Shown: positions 12,694-25,029, numbered from the stretch's first letter. The stretch: DNA of 64,000 nt from Odobenus rosmarus divergens (GCF_000321225.1 NW_004451010.1:507211-571210), one strand, 5' to 3'. Notes: generated by a model from the letters alone, not told the origin. Numbers and translations: made by a program.

Positions 12694-12710
12694 GAAAATT
12701 AGATTTATTT

Positions 12711-13289
12711 AAAGGTTTTATTTATAAGCTTGGACTCCACATGCTTATCTGGAGATTTTTTTTAACCAGCTGTGATCAATATCTATAACATCTAATATTT
12801 AATCTTTTGCATGAACTTTTTATGATGTTGGAAGCAAGGGTCACATAATACCTCTGAACCTATAATAGCAAAATTTTATTGCTAATATATTTGGACCTGT
12901 TCAGAAAGTCCTAGCACAAGAGATGCAGAATATTTGTGATTTAGTGTTTAGTGTTTTCGCTGTTTCATAAGCTTACATACACAATGCACGTATATTTCCT
13001 ACTCTCCATTAAATGTCACAAATGCTAGACTTTTTACCAACGCCTGCTTGAGAGCATTGCATAATCCATCTGTTGTCTGAGGAAAGTTTGTCTCAGGCTC
13101 GTTTTACATATTCATCTTACTACTTCAGGTCTTTCTTACTTCCTTTTATTTAAATTATTAATATTTCTCTGCTTTTGGCTTATATGTTAAAGTACTTTAT
13201 ATAATATGATTAATTTTTAATGAACATCAGAATTAATCTGGAGTCTTGCCATCAAAGTAGGCTCCTACTTTGGATTTGTTTAAAAAGAA
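12711..13289. other. Intron with no recognised feature
   Basis: AT-rich intronic sequence between a SINE and an old L1. No Gly-X-Y coding run was seen in any frame. Confidence 0.6.
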
Positions 13290-14480
13290 TATTCACTTTT
13301 TAAATATTGACACATATTTAACCTTCCCAAAAGGTTTCATCAAATTCACTCTCCCACCACCAATACTTCCTATTAACTCTTTTGTTTTACAATCTGATAA
13401 GTGTGTCTCATTTTCTTTCTATTTACATTTCCCTGATTGCAATTAAGTAATTTGTATTTTTTTTCTGGAAATTGCCTTTTCATGTGTACTTTACATGGTT
13501 TATATTAGGTTGTTTTTTTCTTATTCACTTGCAATAATGCCTTATATATTTTAGATAATATATTTTGTTAAATGTTATAAAATATATTACAAATACATTT
13601 CCCTTTCTATCATTTATCTTTTAATATTGTTTGTGATATCTTTTGCTGGACAGAAGGTTAATTATATAGCCAAATTTGTCAGTTTTTTACTTTACAGTTC
13701 TAGGTTTTATTTCTTCATTAGAAATGCCTTTCCCACCTAAAGTATATAAAAACACTCTTCTATGTCCTTCTAATACTTTTATAGCTTTATTTTTACCCCT
13801 AACTTATATGAAAATTATTTCTTTGCTATGAAATAAGTTGTAAAGAACTGATTTTCTCTTTTCCAAATTGATATTCAGTTGTCTCAAAATCATTTAATAG
13901 TCAATCTATTTCCCACTTTTCTGAAATACTACCCTTACCATAAACTAAACTCTCAAATATTTATTGGCTTTTTTCATTCTCTCTGTTTTCTTCTGTCACT
14001 CTGTTAGTCTGTTTTTAGGTCCAATACCACACTACTTAAATTATTTTACTATTACAGTATTTTTTGAGATCTGTCAGGGCAAGTACTCCATAATTCATTT
14101 TTCTAAAAAGTTCAGCTCTTACTACAATTCTCTCTTCCATGTGAACTTTAAAATCAGTTCTTTAAGTTCTTTAATATTGAATCTTTCAGTAGAGAAGCAC
14201 TATATGTCTTTCCATTTACTTATATCTTCTTATATACCTTTTAATAAAGTTTTGCTATTTCCTTCATTCTGTTCTTACCTCTATCTTGTTAGGTTTATTG
14301 TTAGTTTCTTATGGATTTTATGATTTATAATGCAGTCCTTTTTCCCGTTATATCTTCTTATTGATGCTGTGTAAGATACCTATTTACTTCAATATTTTTA
14401 CTTTATATCCACTTTAATGATAGGTGGTTCTCATGGGTTCTTTGGGTAAATAATCATTTTTAGAATTTCTAGTTTGATAT
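13290..14480 (-). mobile_element. Old reverse-oriented L1 3' region
   Basis: Reads as the complement of an L1 3' UTR and end of ORF2: 'ccctgattgcaattaagtaa' near 13431, 'gacagaaggttaattatata' near 13650, 'caaaatcatttaatagtcaa' near 13884. Strongly diverged. The open frame at 13964-14323 is a by-product of its AT richness. Confidence 0.6.
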
Positions 14481-15237
14481 TTGGTTAGGCATATACCTAG
14501 TCTATGCCTTAATTTTCTCATCTCCTGTTTAGTTTCAAACTCAAATAGGAGAGTTGATGTGGAAACTTTTTAATAGTATGAAAGATAAGACATTATTAGG
14601 ATTATTATTTTTGCTCTTTTCAGTTATCTGAGTCACATTTTCAGTATTTTGGGGGCATTTATTAATTGGCCCTAATTTATATAGTATCCTCATCTGCAAA
14701 ATATTGATAAGAAAAGCAATAATAGGGTGATTATTGTACATAAGTTGTCAATCATTTCTATTTTAACAAGTTTGTCCAGAGCTGAAACTTTGTTCATCAA
14801 AGCATCTGAAACTGTCAATGAATATGTTCTCCTTGATCCCATTGTGACAATATGGAAAACTATCAGACTATATTCTAATATTCAGTGATGCATGTCTACC
14901 GTAAACTTTGACAGGTGCAAACTACATTTCCAAGGACTTACTAGAAACCTATCAGATTCTAACAACTGAAAATATTTTTCTTAAAATGGTTAAGAATATT
15001 CATACCAGAAATAAACTACAGAGACATGTTTTTGGTGGGACTCTTGTGGTTCAGAAGAAAAATAAGACAAAAGTTAGAGTGTTATTTTTTGTTTTCCATT
15101 TCAGACTAAGGAAAATATTATACCTCAAAAAATCTAAATTTTAAGTAATAAAAGTACTAAATAAATAAATAATGAGTATAAGTTTAATAGTTTGAACAGT
15201 TGTTTGTTTTCTCTCTAATATTTACTTTGTTTTTTAG
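14481..15237. other. Intron upstream of exon 3, nothing recognised
   Basis: AT-rich, possibly with more diverged L1 at its left edge. Short open frames near 14541-14741 and 14908-15144 lack family features. Confidence 0.55.
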
Positions 15238-15291
15238 GGACATTTAGGATTGTTGGGACCTGATGGAGAACCAGGAATTCCAGGATATAGG
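15238..15291 (+). CDS. COL24A1: COL24A1 helix exon (window exon 3), 54 bp
   Basis: Encodes GHLGLLGPDGEPGIPGYR, six unbroken triplets. The acceptor is gttttttag and the donor gtaatcat. It is separated from exon 2 by 3.2 kb that contains an old L1 and a SINE, and from exon 4 by only 255 bp. Confidence 0.93.
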
Positions 15292-15546
15292 GTAATCATT
15301 TCTAATTGGAAATTAAAATGCATTTACATGAAAGTAGTTATATAAAGATGTCATCTCAAATATGCAAATTAAGATGAAATCTCACTGATAACAAGTTTTC
15401 TAGTATAGTGAGGCCTCAACCCCCTAGAGAATAAATCTCGTTTTTCATTCAGAATATTGCCATATCTAATAGGATGGCCTTGGTGTTATTAGGAGGAACA
15501 TGCACAAATTATATGGAGAATGTCTGCTTACTTGTCCTTTTGTTAG

Positions 15547-15600
15547 GGCCATCAGGGTCAACCAGGACTTTCTGGGTTGCCAGGACCTAAAGGAGAAAAG
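15547..15600 (+). CDS. COL24A1: COL24A1 helix exon (window exon 4), 54 bp
   Basis: Encodes GHQGQPGLSGLPGPKGEK, six unbroken triplets ending in a Lys-Gly-Glu-Lys run typical of collagen. The acceptor is ttttgttag and the donor gtatgtgt. Confidence 0.93.
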
Positions 15601-16231
15601 GTATGTGTGTATATTGACTTTTTAATCCTAAAGTTAAATATTAAATTTTTGTGTTCTTTCTGAAAATATGCATGGAAATATTTTCAAAGAATAAAAGAAA
15701 CACTTTTCAACTTGGGAAGTACTGCAAATTCTAAAAGATAAATAATAAAAGACAAAAATGTAAACAAGTCATTGAGATGTCTTCACTCGGCTGTTTCAAG
15801 ATATTCATGAAATAATATATGTTAAAGCACTTTGCAATCTGTAAAGCTTTGTAAAAGTAAAACTAATTACTTATTCAAAGAAATTGTGAGACTACAGATT
15901 AAATAACTGGTACATTTGTAGTAAAAATTTTTTATGGATTAAGAATAACTACAACAGTACTCCTGTTGATTTACAATATCATTGCAAACTTGAAACTTTG
16001 AGCAAATTCCTAAACTGCTTTTTATGTAATTAAAGCAGATTGACACTTCTTAGAACCTATAGGAATCACACCTGTATAAAATATCCTATGCTAAGTTTTA
16101 TAGGTAAAAGTTTTCCATTTAATTAGATAAAGTTAGTATATTTCATAACATATTAGACAATTATAGCCTGCATATTTCAAAGGTTATTTTATTAATTTGG
16201 TTTTGTTTATAAATCATTATCTTCATTACAG
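15601..16231 (+). other. Intron between exons 4 and 5
   Basis: 631 bp, gtatgtgt to cattacag. No repeat was recognised. Confidence 0.75.
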
Positions 16232-16288
16232 GGTTATCCAGGAGAAGATAGCACAGTACTAGGACCACCTGGGCCTCGAGGTGAACCA
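16232..16288 (+). CDS. COL24A1: COL24A1 helix exon (window exon 5), 57 bp with a helix imperfection
   Basis: Encodes GYPGEDSTVLGPPGPRGEP, 19 residues. After GED the expected Gly is missing and four residues, STVL (16250-16261), precede the next Gly. The exon therefore carries one extra codon compared with the 54-bp unit and breaks the triplet register of the helix at this point. I recall the same break in human COL24A1, and short imperfections are a known trait of collagens XXIV and XXVII. The acceptor is cattacag and the donor gtaggtct. The frame remains open and in phase, so this is not a frameshift. Confidence 0.92.
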
Positions 16289-16449
16289 GTAGGTCTTTTT
16301 CTAAAATTATTTTGATGTTTCAAGATAAAATGCAATGAAGATAATAGATTGACAGCACCAATCACATCTTTTCAAGGAGTTTTGTTTTGTTAGTTTCATA
16401 ACATGATTTTGTAGGCATGCACTATTTGTAGCTGTATAATCTAAATGCA

Positions 16450-16538
16450 AAGCCCCATCTGTGTTGGGCTCCATGTTAGGTGTGGAGCTTGCTTAAGATT
16501 CTCTCTCTCCCCATCTCCCTCTGCCCCCCCCAATTTAG
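16450..16538 (+). mobile_element. CAN-SINE 3' fragment
   Basis: The SINE body and CT-rich part only: 'gttgggctccatgttaggtg', then 'gagcttgcttaagattctct'. The tRNA-like head is missing. Confidence 0.7.
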
Positions 16539-18282
16539 TAAAAATAACTATATCTACAGTAATTAGCTAAGGGATACACAAAATAAAAAATGTAAATTAT
16601 GACAACAAATACACAAAATATGGGGAAGGAGAATAAAGATGTAGGACTTTTAGAATGTGCTTGAACTTAAGGAACTATCAACTTAAAATAGACTGCTATG
16701 TACATTGGGTGTTAAATATGAAACTCATGTAAACTGCAAACCAAAACCTATGATAGATTCACAAAAAAAAGAGAGTGAGAGAGAAAAGAATCCAAATATA
16801 CCACTAAAAAAAAAATCAAATCACAAGGGAAGAGAGCAAGAGAAGAACAGAAAAGAACTACAAATACAACTAGGAAACAATTAACAAAATGGCAATAAGT
16901 ACATATCTTTCAATAATTACTTTAAATGTAAGTGGGCTAAATGCTCCAATCAAAAGACATAGGGTGACTGAGTAGATAAGAAAAACAAGACCCATCTATG
17001 TGCTGCCTACAAGAGATTCACTTCATACCTAAAGACACACATGGATTGAAAGTGAAAGGATGGAAAAGAAAATATTCCATTCAAATGGAAATGAAAAAAA
17101 CCTGGGTAGCATACTCATATCAGATAAAATTGACATTGAAACAAAGACTGTAACAAGACATTAGGAAGGGCATTATGTAATGATAAAGGGATCAATTCAA
17201 CTAGAGGATATAACAATTGTAAATATCTATGCAACCAACTTAGGAGCACCTAAATTTATAAAGCAAATATTAACAGACATAAAGGGAGAAATCAACAGTA
17301 ATGCAATAAAGTAGGGCACTTACATCTATGGATGGTTCATCCAGAAAGAAAATAGTAGCCTTAAACAACACATTAGACCAGAGGGACCTAATGGATATAT
17401 AGAGAACATTCAAAAACAGCAGAACACTCATTCTTCTTAAGTGCACATGGAACATTCTCTAGATTAGATCACATGTTGGGCCACAAAGCAAGTCTTAATA
17501 AATTTAAGAAGGCTGAAATCATATCAAGCATCTTTTCTGATTATAATAGTATAGAACTAGAAATAAATACCAAGAAAAAAAAACTGGAAAAAAACCCCAC
17601 AAGTACATGGAAGCTAAACAACATGCTACTAACCAAACAAGGGGTCAATGAAGAATTAAAGAGGAAATCAAAAAATACCTGAAGACAAATGAAAATAAAA
17701 ACAGCATCTCCCAGTCTACTACAAATAGTTATATGCCAATAAATTGGACAACCTAGAAGAAATGGATAAATTCCTAAACATGTATAATCTTCCAAGACTG
17801 AATCAGGAAGGAATAGAAATTTGAACAGGCTGATTACTGGTAATAAAAATGAATCAGTAATCAAAAAACTCCCAATAAACCAAAGTCCAGGACCAGAGGG
17901 CTTCATAGGTGAATTCTACCAAACATTTAAAGAGGCATTAATACCTATACTTCTCAAACTACTCAAAAAATAATTAGAGGAAGGAATGTTTTCAAATTCA
18001 TCCTATGAGGCTAGCATTATCCTGATACCAAAACCAGAATAAAGCAGTACAAAAAAAAAAAAGAAAGAAAAGAAAATCACAGGCCAATATCATAGATGAA
18101 CATAGAACATACATGCAAGAACATAGATGCAAAAATCCTTGACAAAATATTAGCAAACAGAATTCAGCAATACATTAAAAGGATCATATACCATGATCAA
18201 GTAAGATTTATTCCAGGAATGCAAGGATGGTTCAATATTTCAACTCAATCAACTTGATACACACATTAACAAAATGAAGGAT

Positions 18283-18470
18283 GGGGTGCCTGGATGGCTT
18301 AGTTGGTTAAGCGTCTGCCTTTGGCTCAGGTCATGATCCCAGAGTCCTGGTATCAAGCCCCACATTGGACTCCCTGCTCAGCGGAGAGCCTGCTTCTCCT
18401 TCTTCCTCTGCTGCTTCCAATCCTTTTGCTCTCTCTCTCTCTGTCAAATAAAATCTTTAAAAAAACAAAA
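18283..18470 (+). mobile_element. CAN-SINE nested in L1
   Basis: The head is 'ggggtgcctggatggcttag'. The 14-bp target duplication acaaaatgaaggat lies at 18269-18282 and 18471-18484 and splits the L1 ORF2 sequence. Confidence 0.95.
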
Positions 18471-20330
18471 ACAAAATGAAGGATAAAAATCATATGATCC
18501 TCTCAATAGATGCAGAAAAAGCATTTGACGAAATTCAACATCCACTTATGATGAAAACTCTCAATGAAAACCTCCATAAGGAAGGCCATATATGACAAAC
18601 CTACAGCTAACATCATACTTAATGGTGTAAGCTGAAGCTTTTCCTCTAAGATCAGGAACAATAGAAAGATGCCTACTCTCACCACTCTTATTCAGCATAG
18701 TACTAGAAATCCTAGCCATAGCAATCAGAGAAGAAAAAGAAAGAAAAGACATCCACATTGGTAAGACAGAAATAAAACTGTCAATATTTGCAGATGACAT
18801 TATACTATAAATGGAAAATAAAGATTTCACCAAAAAGCTATTACAACTACTAAATTAATTGAGTAAAGTTTCAGGATACAAAATTAATATGTAGAAATGT
18901 TGCATTTCTATACAATAGTAACAAACTATCAGAAGGAGAAATTAAGAAAACAATCCCATTTACAATTGAATTGAAAATAATAAAATCTCTAGAAATAATT
19001 TTAACCAAGGAGGTGAAATACTTGTATTCTGAAAACTATAAGACATTGATGAAAGAACTGAAGATGACAATAAATAGAAAGATATACCATGTTCATGAGT
19101 TGGAAGAATTAATATTGTTAAGATGTTCATACTATCCAAAGCAGCCTATAGATTTAATACAATTCCTAGCAAAATTCCAATAGGGTTTTTCATAGAACTA
19201 GAACAAGTGATCTTAAAACTCGTGTGGAATGACAAGACCCTAAATAGCCAAAAGAATCTTGAAAAAGAAGAACAAAGCTGCAGGTATCATGCTGCCTGAT
19301 TCAAACTGTACTATAAAGCTGTGGTTATCAAACACTATGGTGCTGGCACAAAAATAGATACATAGATCAATGGAACAGAATAGAGAGCTCAGAAATAAAC
19401 ACACACTTCTATGATCAATTGATCTATGACAAAAGAGGCAAGAATATACAGTGGGGAAAGGATAGTCTTTTCAATAAATAATTTGGAGAAACTGGACAGC
19501 TGCATGCAAAAGAATGAAACTGGACTACTTTTTTCCCACTACATGCAAAAATAAACTCAAAATGAAGTAAAAGCCTAAATGTAAGACCAGAAATCATAAA
19601 ACTTCCAAAAGAAAACAGATGTAAACTCTTGAACATCAGTCTTAGTAATATTTTTTTGGATCTGTCTCCTCAGGCAAAGGCAACAAAAGCAAAAATAAAC
19701 AATTGGGATTACATCAAACTAAAAAGTTCTTTCAAAAAAACAGAAAGGCAAACTTCTAAATTGGAAAGTATATTTGCAAATGATATATCCAATAAGGGAT
19801 TATTATCCAAAATATATAAAGAACTCCTACAACTCAACACAAATAAAACAGTCTGATTTTTTAAAAATTGGTAGAGGACCTGAATAGGTATTTTTCCAAA
19901 GAAGACATAGAGAAGGCCAATTGACACATGAAAAGATGCTCAACATCACCAATCAGGGAAATACAAATCAAAATCACAATGAGATTTCATCTCACAGCTG
20001 TCAGAACGACTAGTATAAAAAAACAAACAAACAAGAAATAAATGTTGGCAAGGATGTGGAAAAAATTCCAATCTTCGTGAACTGTTGGTGGGAATGTAAA
20101 TTGGTGTAGCCACTATTTAAAACGGTATGGAGAGTCCTCAAAAAATTAAAAAGAGAAATACTGTATGATCCAGCTATTCGACATGGGTATTTATCTGAAG
20201 GAAATGAAAAACATTATTTGAAAAGATACATGCACCCATATGTTCATTGTAGCATTACTTACAAGAGCCAAGATATGGAAACAACGTAAGTGTTTACTGA
20301 TAGATGAATGGGTAAAGAAGATGTAGTATG

Positions 20331-20370
20331 TACACACACACACACACAGACACACACACACACACACACA
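20331..20370. repeat. (CA)n microsatellite
   Basis: About 20 CA units with one GA interruption, inside the L1 3' UTR. Confidence 0.95.
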
Positions 20371-21235
20371 ATGTGATACTACTCAGCCATAAAAAGGAGT
20401 GAAATCTTGCCATTTGTGACAACGTAGGTGCACCTACAGGGCATTATGCTAAGTGAAATAAGTTAAAGAAAAAAAATACTGTATGATTTTACTTATATGT
20501 GGAGTGTAAAAAAACAAAGCAAACAAAACATAAACAGACTCATAAATCACAGAACAAACTGTCCAGAGAGGACAGTGTAGGGAGACGGATGAAATAGGTG
20601 AAGGGGATTAAGAGTTACAAACTTCCAGTTATAAAATAAATAAGTCATTGGGATGTAAAGTATAGCATAGTGAGTACAGTCAATAATATTATAATAGCTA
20701 CATATGGTGACAGATGGTGACCAGACTTACTCTGGTGATCATTTCCTAATGTGTATAAATGTCGAATCCCTATGTTGTATGCCTAAAACTAATATAATAT
20801 TGTATGTCAACTGTACTTCAAAAAAATAAAAATAAATCAATAAGATTATTAAATATAATCTTCTAATTAATGAATGATTCAGATTAAATCTTTCTCTATC
20901 ATTTTAACATTAAGTAAAAATGCAAGTTATTTTGCCAACATGCCTAACATATTTTATCCATCTGAAAATTTATATTGTTTAAGTGGACTTCATTTCTTCA
21001 ATATTTTTTCTTGCAGAATCATTATGAGATTCTCTTTAAATAATTCCATGCTTATGATGTTCTTGTTTTTATTGAAATTCAATCTTTTGAAATTATTTAG
21101 TGGAACTAAGCAAATTGTTATACATTTGGTTTCATATTTTTGGAAAAAAATATTCCACACTAACTGTATTATCTTCATTCACAAATACTTAGATCCAACT
21201 GTGAAATTGATTATTTTTGCACGTGGTCTCTGCAG

Positions 21236-21289
21236 GGCCCAGTCGGGGAACAAGGAGAGAGGGGAGAGCCTGGAGCAGAGGGCTATAAG
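21236..21289 (+). CDS. COL24A1: COL24A1 helix exon (window exon 6), 54 bp
   Basis: Encodes GPVGEQGERGEPGAEGYK, six unbroken triplets, unusually acidic with five Glu. The acceptor is gtctctgcag and the donor gtaaatac. The upstream intron is 4.9 kb, mostly an old L1. A CAN-SINE begins about 90 bp downstream. Confidence 0.93.
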
Positions 21290-21378
21290 GTAAATACAGC
21301 AAATTTCACACCTTGCTTCTACATTGAGTAGTGTTCTCTGTGATTTTTCTCAGTTTCAAATGAAAATAAGCATCACTG

Positions 21379-21610
21379 GGGCGCCTGGGTGGCTCAGCCG
21401 TTTAAGTGTCTGACTTTGGCTCAGGTCAGGATCTCAGTGTCAGGGGATCAAGCTCCTAGTCAGGCTCCTGGCTCAGTGGAAAGTCTGCTTCCTTCCTCTC
21501 CCTCTGCCCCTCCCCTTCTCATGCTCTGTCTCTCTCTCTCTCTCTCTCTCTCTGTTTTTCTTGTTCTCTCAAATAAATAATAAAATCTTTAAAAAAAAAA
21601 AAAAGGAAAG
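21379..21610 (+). mobile_element. CAN-SINE
   Basis: The head is 'gggcgcctgggtggctcag', with a long CT tract at 21529-21553 and an A-rich tail. The target duplication aagcatcactg lies at 21368-21378 and 21611-21621. It starts 90 bp after the donor of exon 6. Confidence 0.93.
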
Positions 21611-21649
21611 AAGCATCACTGAGTTATTAGTAATGTCATGTGGTTTTGA

Positions 21650-22030
21650 TCCTGGAACAAGCCTAGCTCTTTGTACTTTCTGTTCCTTCTTTCTAGAATC
21701 ATCCCTGTCTTCTCCCATTGCTGCTTTTTTCTCATCATTGAGATCTCAGCTGAAATGTTACTTCCTGAAAGACTTTCCCTAACTGCCCTTTCTATCCATC
21801 ACTTTATATCATATTTAATGCTATCTATATTATCTTACCTCTTTTTTTTATACATTTGTGGGGGGTTTTTTGTTTATTGTCTATTTTTCCCTACCAGAAA
21901 GTAAGATCCATGAAAATAAGACTCTTGTCTGTCTTTCTCATCATTATATCCCCAATTTCTAGGACATAATGTTCCTGGTGTGTAGTAGGAATTCAGTAAA
22001 GAGTTGTCAAGTGGGTGGATGAATGTCCTA
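21650..22030 (+). mobile_element. L2 LINE 3' end
   Basis: Sense L2 features: 'gagatctcagctgaaatgtt' at 21740, 'gactttccctaactgccctt', and the end 'gtgtagtaggaattcagtaa' near 21980. Confidence 0.75.
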
Positions 22031-23744
22031 CTTTCAAGCCTTCTGTCAATTCTTGTCCTCTTCTATTCTTAGAAGTATTTTGAGAGACCAACTTCATCAG
22101 CCAAAATTATATTAAACTAAGTATAGAATGTATTCTGTGTCATTTTTTTATTAGCACATTTCTGTTTAGGATGTTCGGTATTCTTGCCTCATCTCTCTTC
22201 TCTTCCTGTTTACAGTGTCAATAGCGAAACAAAATGGTCATCTGCTAATTCTCTTCCTATAGTTTCTATGTCCTTCCTTTGCTCACAGTATTCTGTGCTT
22301 ACTCACAGTATTATCTACTCTTTATTTACATAAATCCTATCTATATTTTATAATTTAGTTCAAACTTCTTTTTTCCCAACTCACCCTAATAGGAATCTTT
22401 CCCTATTCTGTAGTCCTATAATATTTATTATTTATAAAAATCATTCTACAGAAATATTTTACCATCTTCTGTTGCTGATATTTTTGCTAATTATTTTTAA
22501 TGTGTATTTAGCTCTCCAATTTGAATATGACTTCTGTCTTTCTTCTACAGTGTTTTGTTCTGAGCTTTGAATATAATAGTATATAATATGCATATAAACA
22601 TAATTCATTTTTAATAATGAATTGATGGGTTATTTGATCCAATATACCCCTCTCATATATAATTTCAGTAATCATATCTGAAATGAAGATTTACATAGCC
22701 AGATTGAATGAACAAGCTGGTAGGTAGATAATTATCATTAATAAATTGATTTTCTCAAGGCCGAAATCTGAAAAATCAACTTTCACTTCCTAAAATTCTC
22801 TTTGAAGCAAATGTTGAAGGTAGCTGTAAATGTTTGTGAAGTTGTTGTGATGGTCATCTTGCATTTCTTCTGTTTTTGGAGAAACATTTTTAGGATGTCA
22901 TATATATATATTCTATTTCAAATTTATATAAAAATTTGTATCTATAAGTGTTTCTTAATCCAAGGAAGCCAGTGTATTTACTTGAAATTAGGTTTTCTTT
23001 GGGTTGAGAAGCCAACGCACTGCTTCCAGAATAATTTGAGAAGCATCTAAAACTTAATTTCTGTTGTGCATAACTTCACACATTCTCAGGAAAATCAGGT
23101 TCTTGCACTATCTTCTTTTGGCCTCTACCAACTACAAAACATTTGGTAGCTAAACCAGCAAATTTACTGCCAAACAAACAGGTAACTATTTTTTTGGAAG
23201 AAAAAAAAGAATCTCCACTGGACTAGCAGAAGAAAAACCCTGCCTGCCTTATTCTGGATAGTCACACCTTATTCAGAAATCCTTCATCTGAGAACTTCTT
23301 CCTAGGCCTACTGTAGAATCTATTTCTCCTTCCTCATTCCACAAATACTCTCAGTAAAGTTTTCACTTGTGGATATTTCATGAATTAGTTTGATCCACAT
23401 CTTCCTTTCTGTCTTATTCTATCCTTTGTCTAACCTATAGGTTTTAGAGGTCATTTTTTCATTTGTTGCTGGTTTTATTCTAAACAAGCCATCTTGAACC
23501 AGACAGCCACAATAATTTTATTGCTTAGACATCTGAGAGCCATGAAATATCCGCACTTGTCCCCTGCCAAGTTTTCCCAAGCACAAGTCTGATTCATGCA
23601 GGGGAACCATGCTTTATTTAGAGTTAGATTATTCTGTTGTAGCCTCAGGTGAAATTTTTAAATGTTTGCTTTTCTGTAATTTTAAAATGTATATACTATC
23701 CTTTCACTCTAGTAAAATGAGGGTTAGCATTATCATCAAGCCCT
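22031..23744. other. Intron, nothing recognised
   Basis: About 1.7 kb of AT-rich sequence. I see no repeat that I can name and no exon-like run. Confidence 0.55.
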
Positions 23745-23774
23745 CTTTTTTATTGTGCTAACATACACATAATA

Positions 23775-23957
23775 GGGTTGCCTGGGTGGCTCAGTCGTTT
23801 AAGCATCTGCCTTCAGCTCAGATCATGATCCCAGGATCCTGGGATCGAGTCCTGCATCGGGCTCCCTGCTCAACGGGGAGCCTGCTTCTCCCTCTGCCTG
23901 CTCCCCCTTGCTTGTGCTCTCTCTCTCTCTCAAATAAATAAAATCTTTAAAAAAAAC
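23775..23957 (+). mobile_element. CAN-SINE, left arm of an inverted pair
   Basis: The head is 'gggttgcctgggtggctcag'. Imperfect target duplication acacataata/acacgtaata (23765-23774 and 23958-23967). It faces the reverse SINE at 23994 across a short spacer. Confidence 0.93.
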
Positions 23958-23993
23958 ACACGTAATATAAAATATACCATTTTAACCATTTTA

Positions 23994-24189
23994 TTTTATT
24001 TTTTTAAGATTTTAGTTACTTATTTGAGAGAGAGAGAGCGCACAAGCGGGGGGAGGGGCAGAGGGAGAGGGAGAAGCAGGCTCCCCGCTGAGCAGGGAGC
24101 CCGACAACGTGGGGCTTGATCCCAAGGACCCTGAGATCATGACCTGAGCTGAAGGCAGATCCTTAACAGACTGAGCCACCCAGGCACCC
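23994..24189 (-). mobile_element. CAN-SINE, right arm of an inverted pair
   Basis: The head is 'gagccacccaggcacccc'. The perfect 17-bp target duplication ccattttaaccatttta lies at 23977-23993 and 24190-24206. Confidence 0.95.
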
Positions 24190-24617
24190 CCATTTTAACC
24201 ATTTTAAAGTGTACAATTCAGAGATTTTTAGTACCTTCTCATTATTGAAAACTATCACACACTACATAGTTTTAGAACAGTTTCATCACCCCGAAAGGAA
24301 GCACCATACCCATTAAGCAGTCACTCTGTATTTCTCCCAGCCTTTGGCAACCATTACTCTGCTTTATATCTCTATTGATTTATCTATCCTGGATATTTCA
24401 TATAAATGGAATCATACAATATATAGCTTTTTGTGTCTGGCTTCATTTCTTTCAACATAAAGTTTTCAAAGTTCATCAGTGTAGAATGTATTAGTACTTC
24501 ATTCCTTTTTATGACTGAATAATCACCAACCTTTTTAAAAACATTTTTATATTCACAAATATTCTTACAATTGTGGTGAACTCAAGGTTAGCCTATTGGA
24601 TAAAAAAAAATGGAATG

Positions 24618-24830
24618 GGGGTGCCTGGGTGGCTCAGGTAAGTGTCCCACTCTTGGTTCAGCTCAGGTCATGATATCAGGGTCATGAGATAGAGCCCCAC
24701 GTTGAGCTCTGCGTTCAGCAGGGAGTCTGCTTGAAGATTCTTTCCCCTTGTCCCTCTCCCCACTCGTGTGCAGGCATACACTCTCTTTCCCTCTCTCTCT
24801 CTCAAATAAATAAATAAACCTTTTTAAAAA
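24618..24830 (+). mobile_element. CAN-SINE
   Basis: The head is 'gggtgcctgggtggctcag', and the body lacks part of the usual tRNA-like region. Weak flanking repeat tggaatgg/ttgaatgga. Confidence 0.88.
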
Positions 24831-25029
24831 ATTGAATGGATAATGCAGGTTTTCTTTCCATTTGGCTATGAACAATTAGAAATTTTTTAAAATCTTTTTC
24901 ACCATCCTTTGTTCTTTTTTCCTTTTGAAGAAACAGAATTATAAAAGTCATGTGTCTTGCTCATTGTCATCAGTAAATACTCATTAGGCATTATTATACA
25001 TGACAGATCTTATGTGTCATGCATAGTAA

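Larger units (their letters stand above)
16575..20845 (+). mobile_element. Old L1 with degenerate ORF2 and 3' UTR, about 4.1 kb without the nested SINE
   Basis: ORF2 text begins near 16880 ('gtgggctaaatgctccaatc' near 16931) and continues through the endonuclease and reverse transcriptase regions to 'tacatcaaactaaaaagttc' near 19711. The 3' UTR starts near 19925 and ends in an A-rich tail near 20820. Open pieces at 17473-17682, 18971-19183 and 19629-19856 are ORF2 remnants cut by stops and frameshifts, so the element is dead. A SINE at 18283-18470 is nested in it. A (CA)n run lies in its 3' UTR at 20331-20370. It fills most of the intron between exons 5 and 6. Confidence 0.85.
23745..24535 (-). 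mobile_element. Old reverse L1 split by two SINEs
   Basis: The L1 antisense text is continuous if both SINEs are removed: 'attgtgctaacatacacata' at 23754, then 'taccattttaaccattttaa', then 'catataaatggaatcataca' near 24399. Confidence 0.7.

Noticed and set aside
13964..14323. 119-residue hydrophobic open frame
   Set aside because: Falls in a reversed old L1. Phe/Leu/Ser richness follows from T-rich sequence.
17541..17906. 121-residue open frame on the minus strand
   Set aside because: Antisense to a degenerate L1 ORF2. Its length comes from the A-rich sense strand.
20874..21293. 139-residue open frame that overlaps exon 6
   Set aside because: It reads the exon in the wrong frame. The collagen frame gives six perfect Gly-X-Y triplets with splice sites, whereas this frame yields no family features upstream in intron sequence.
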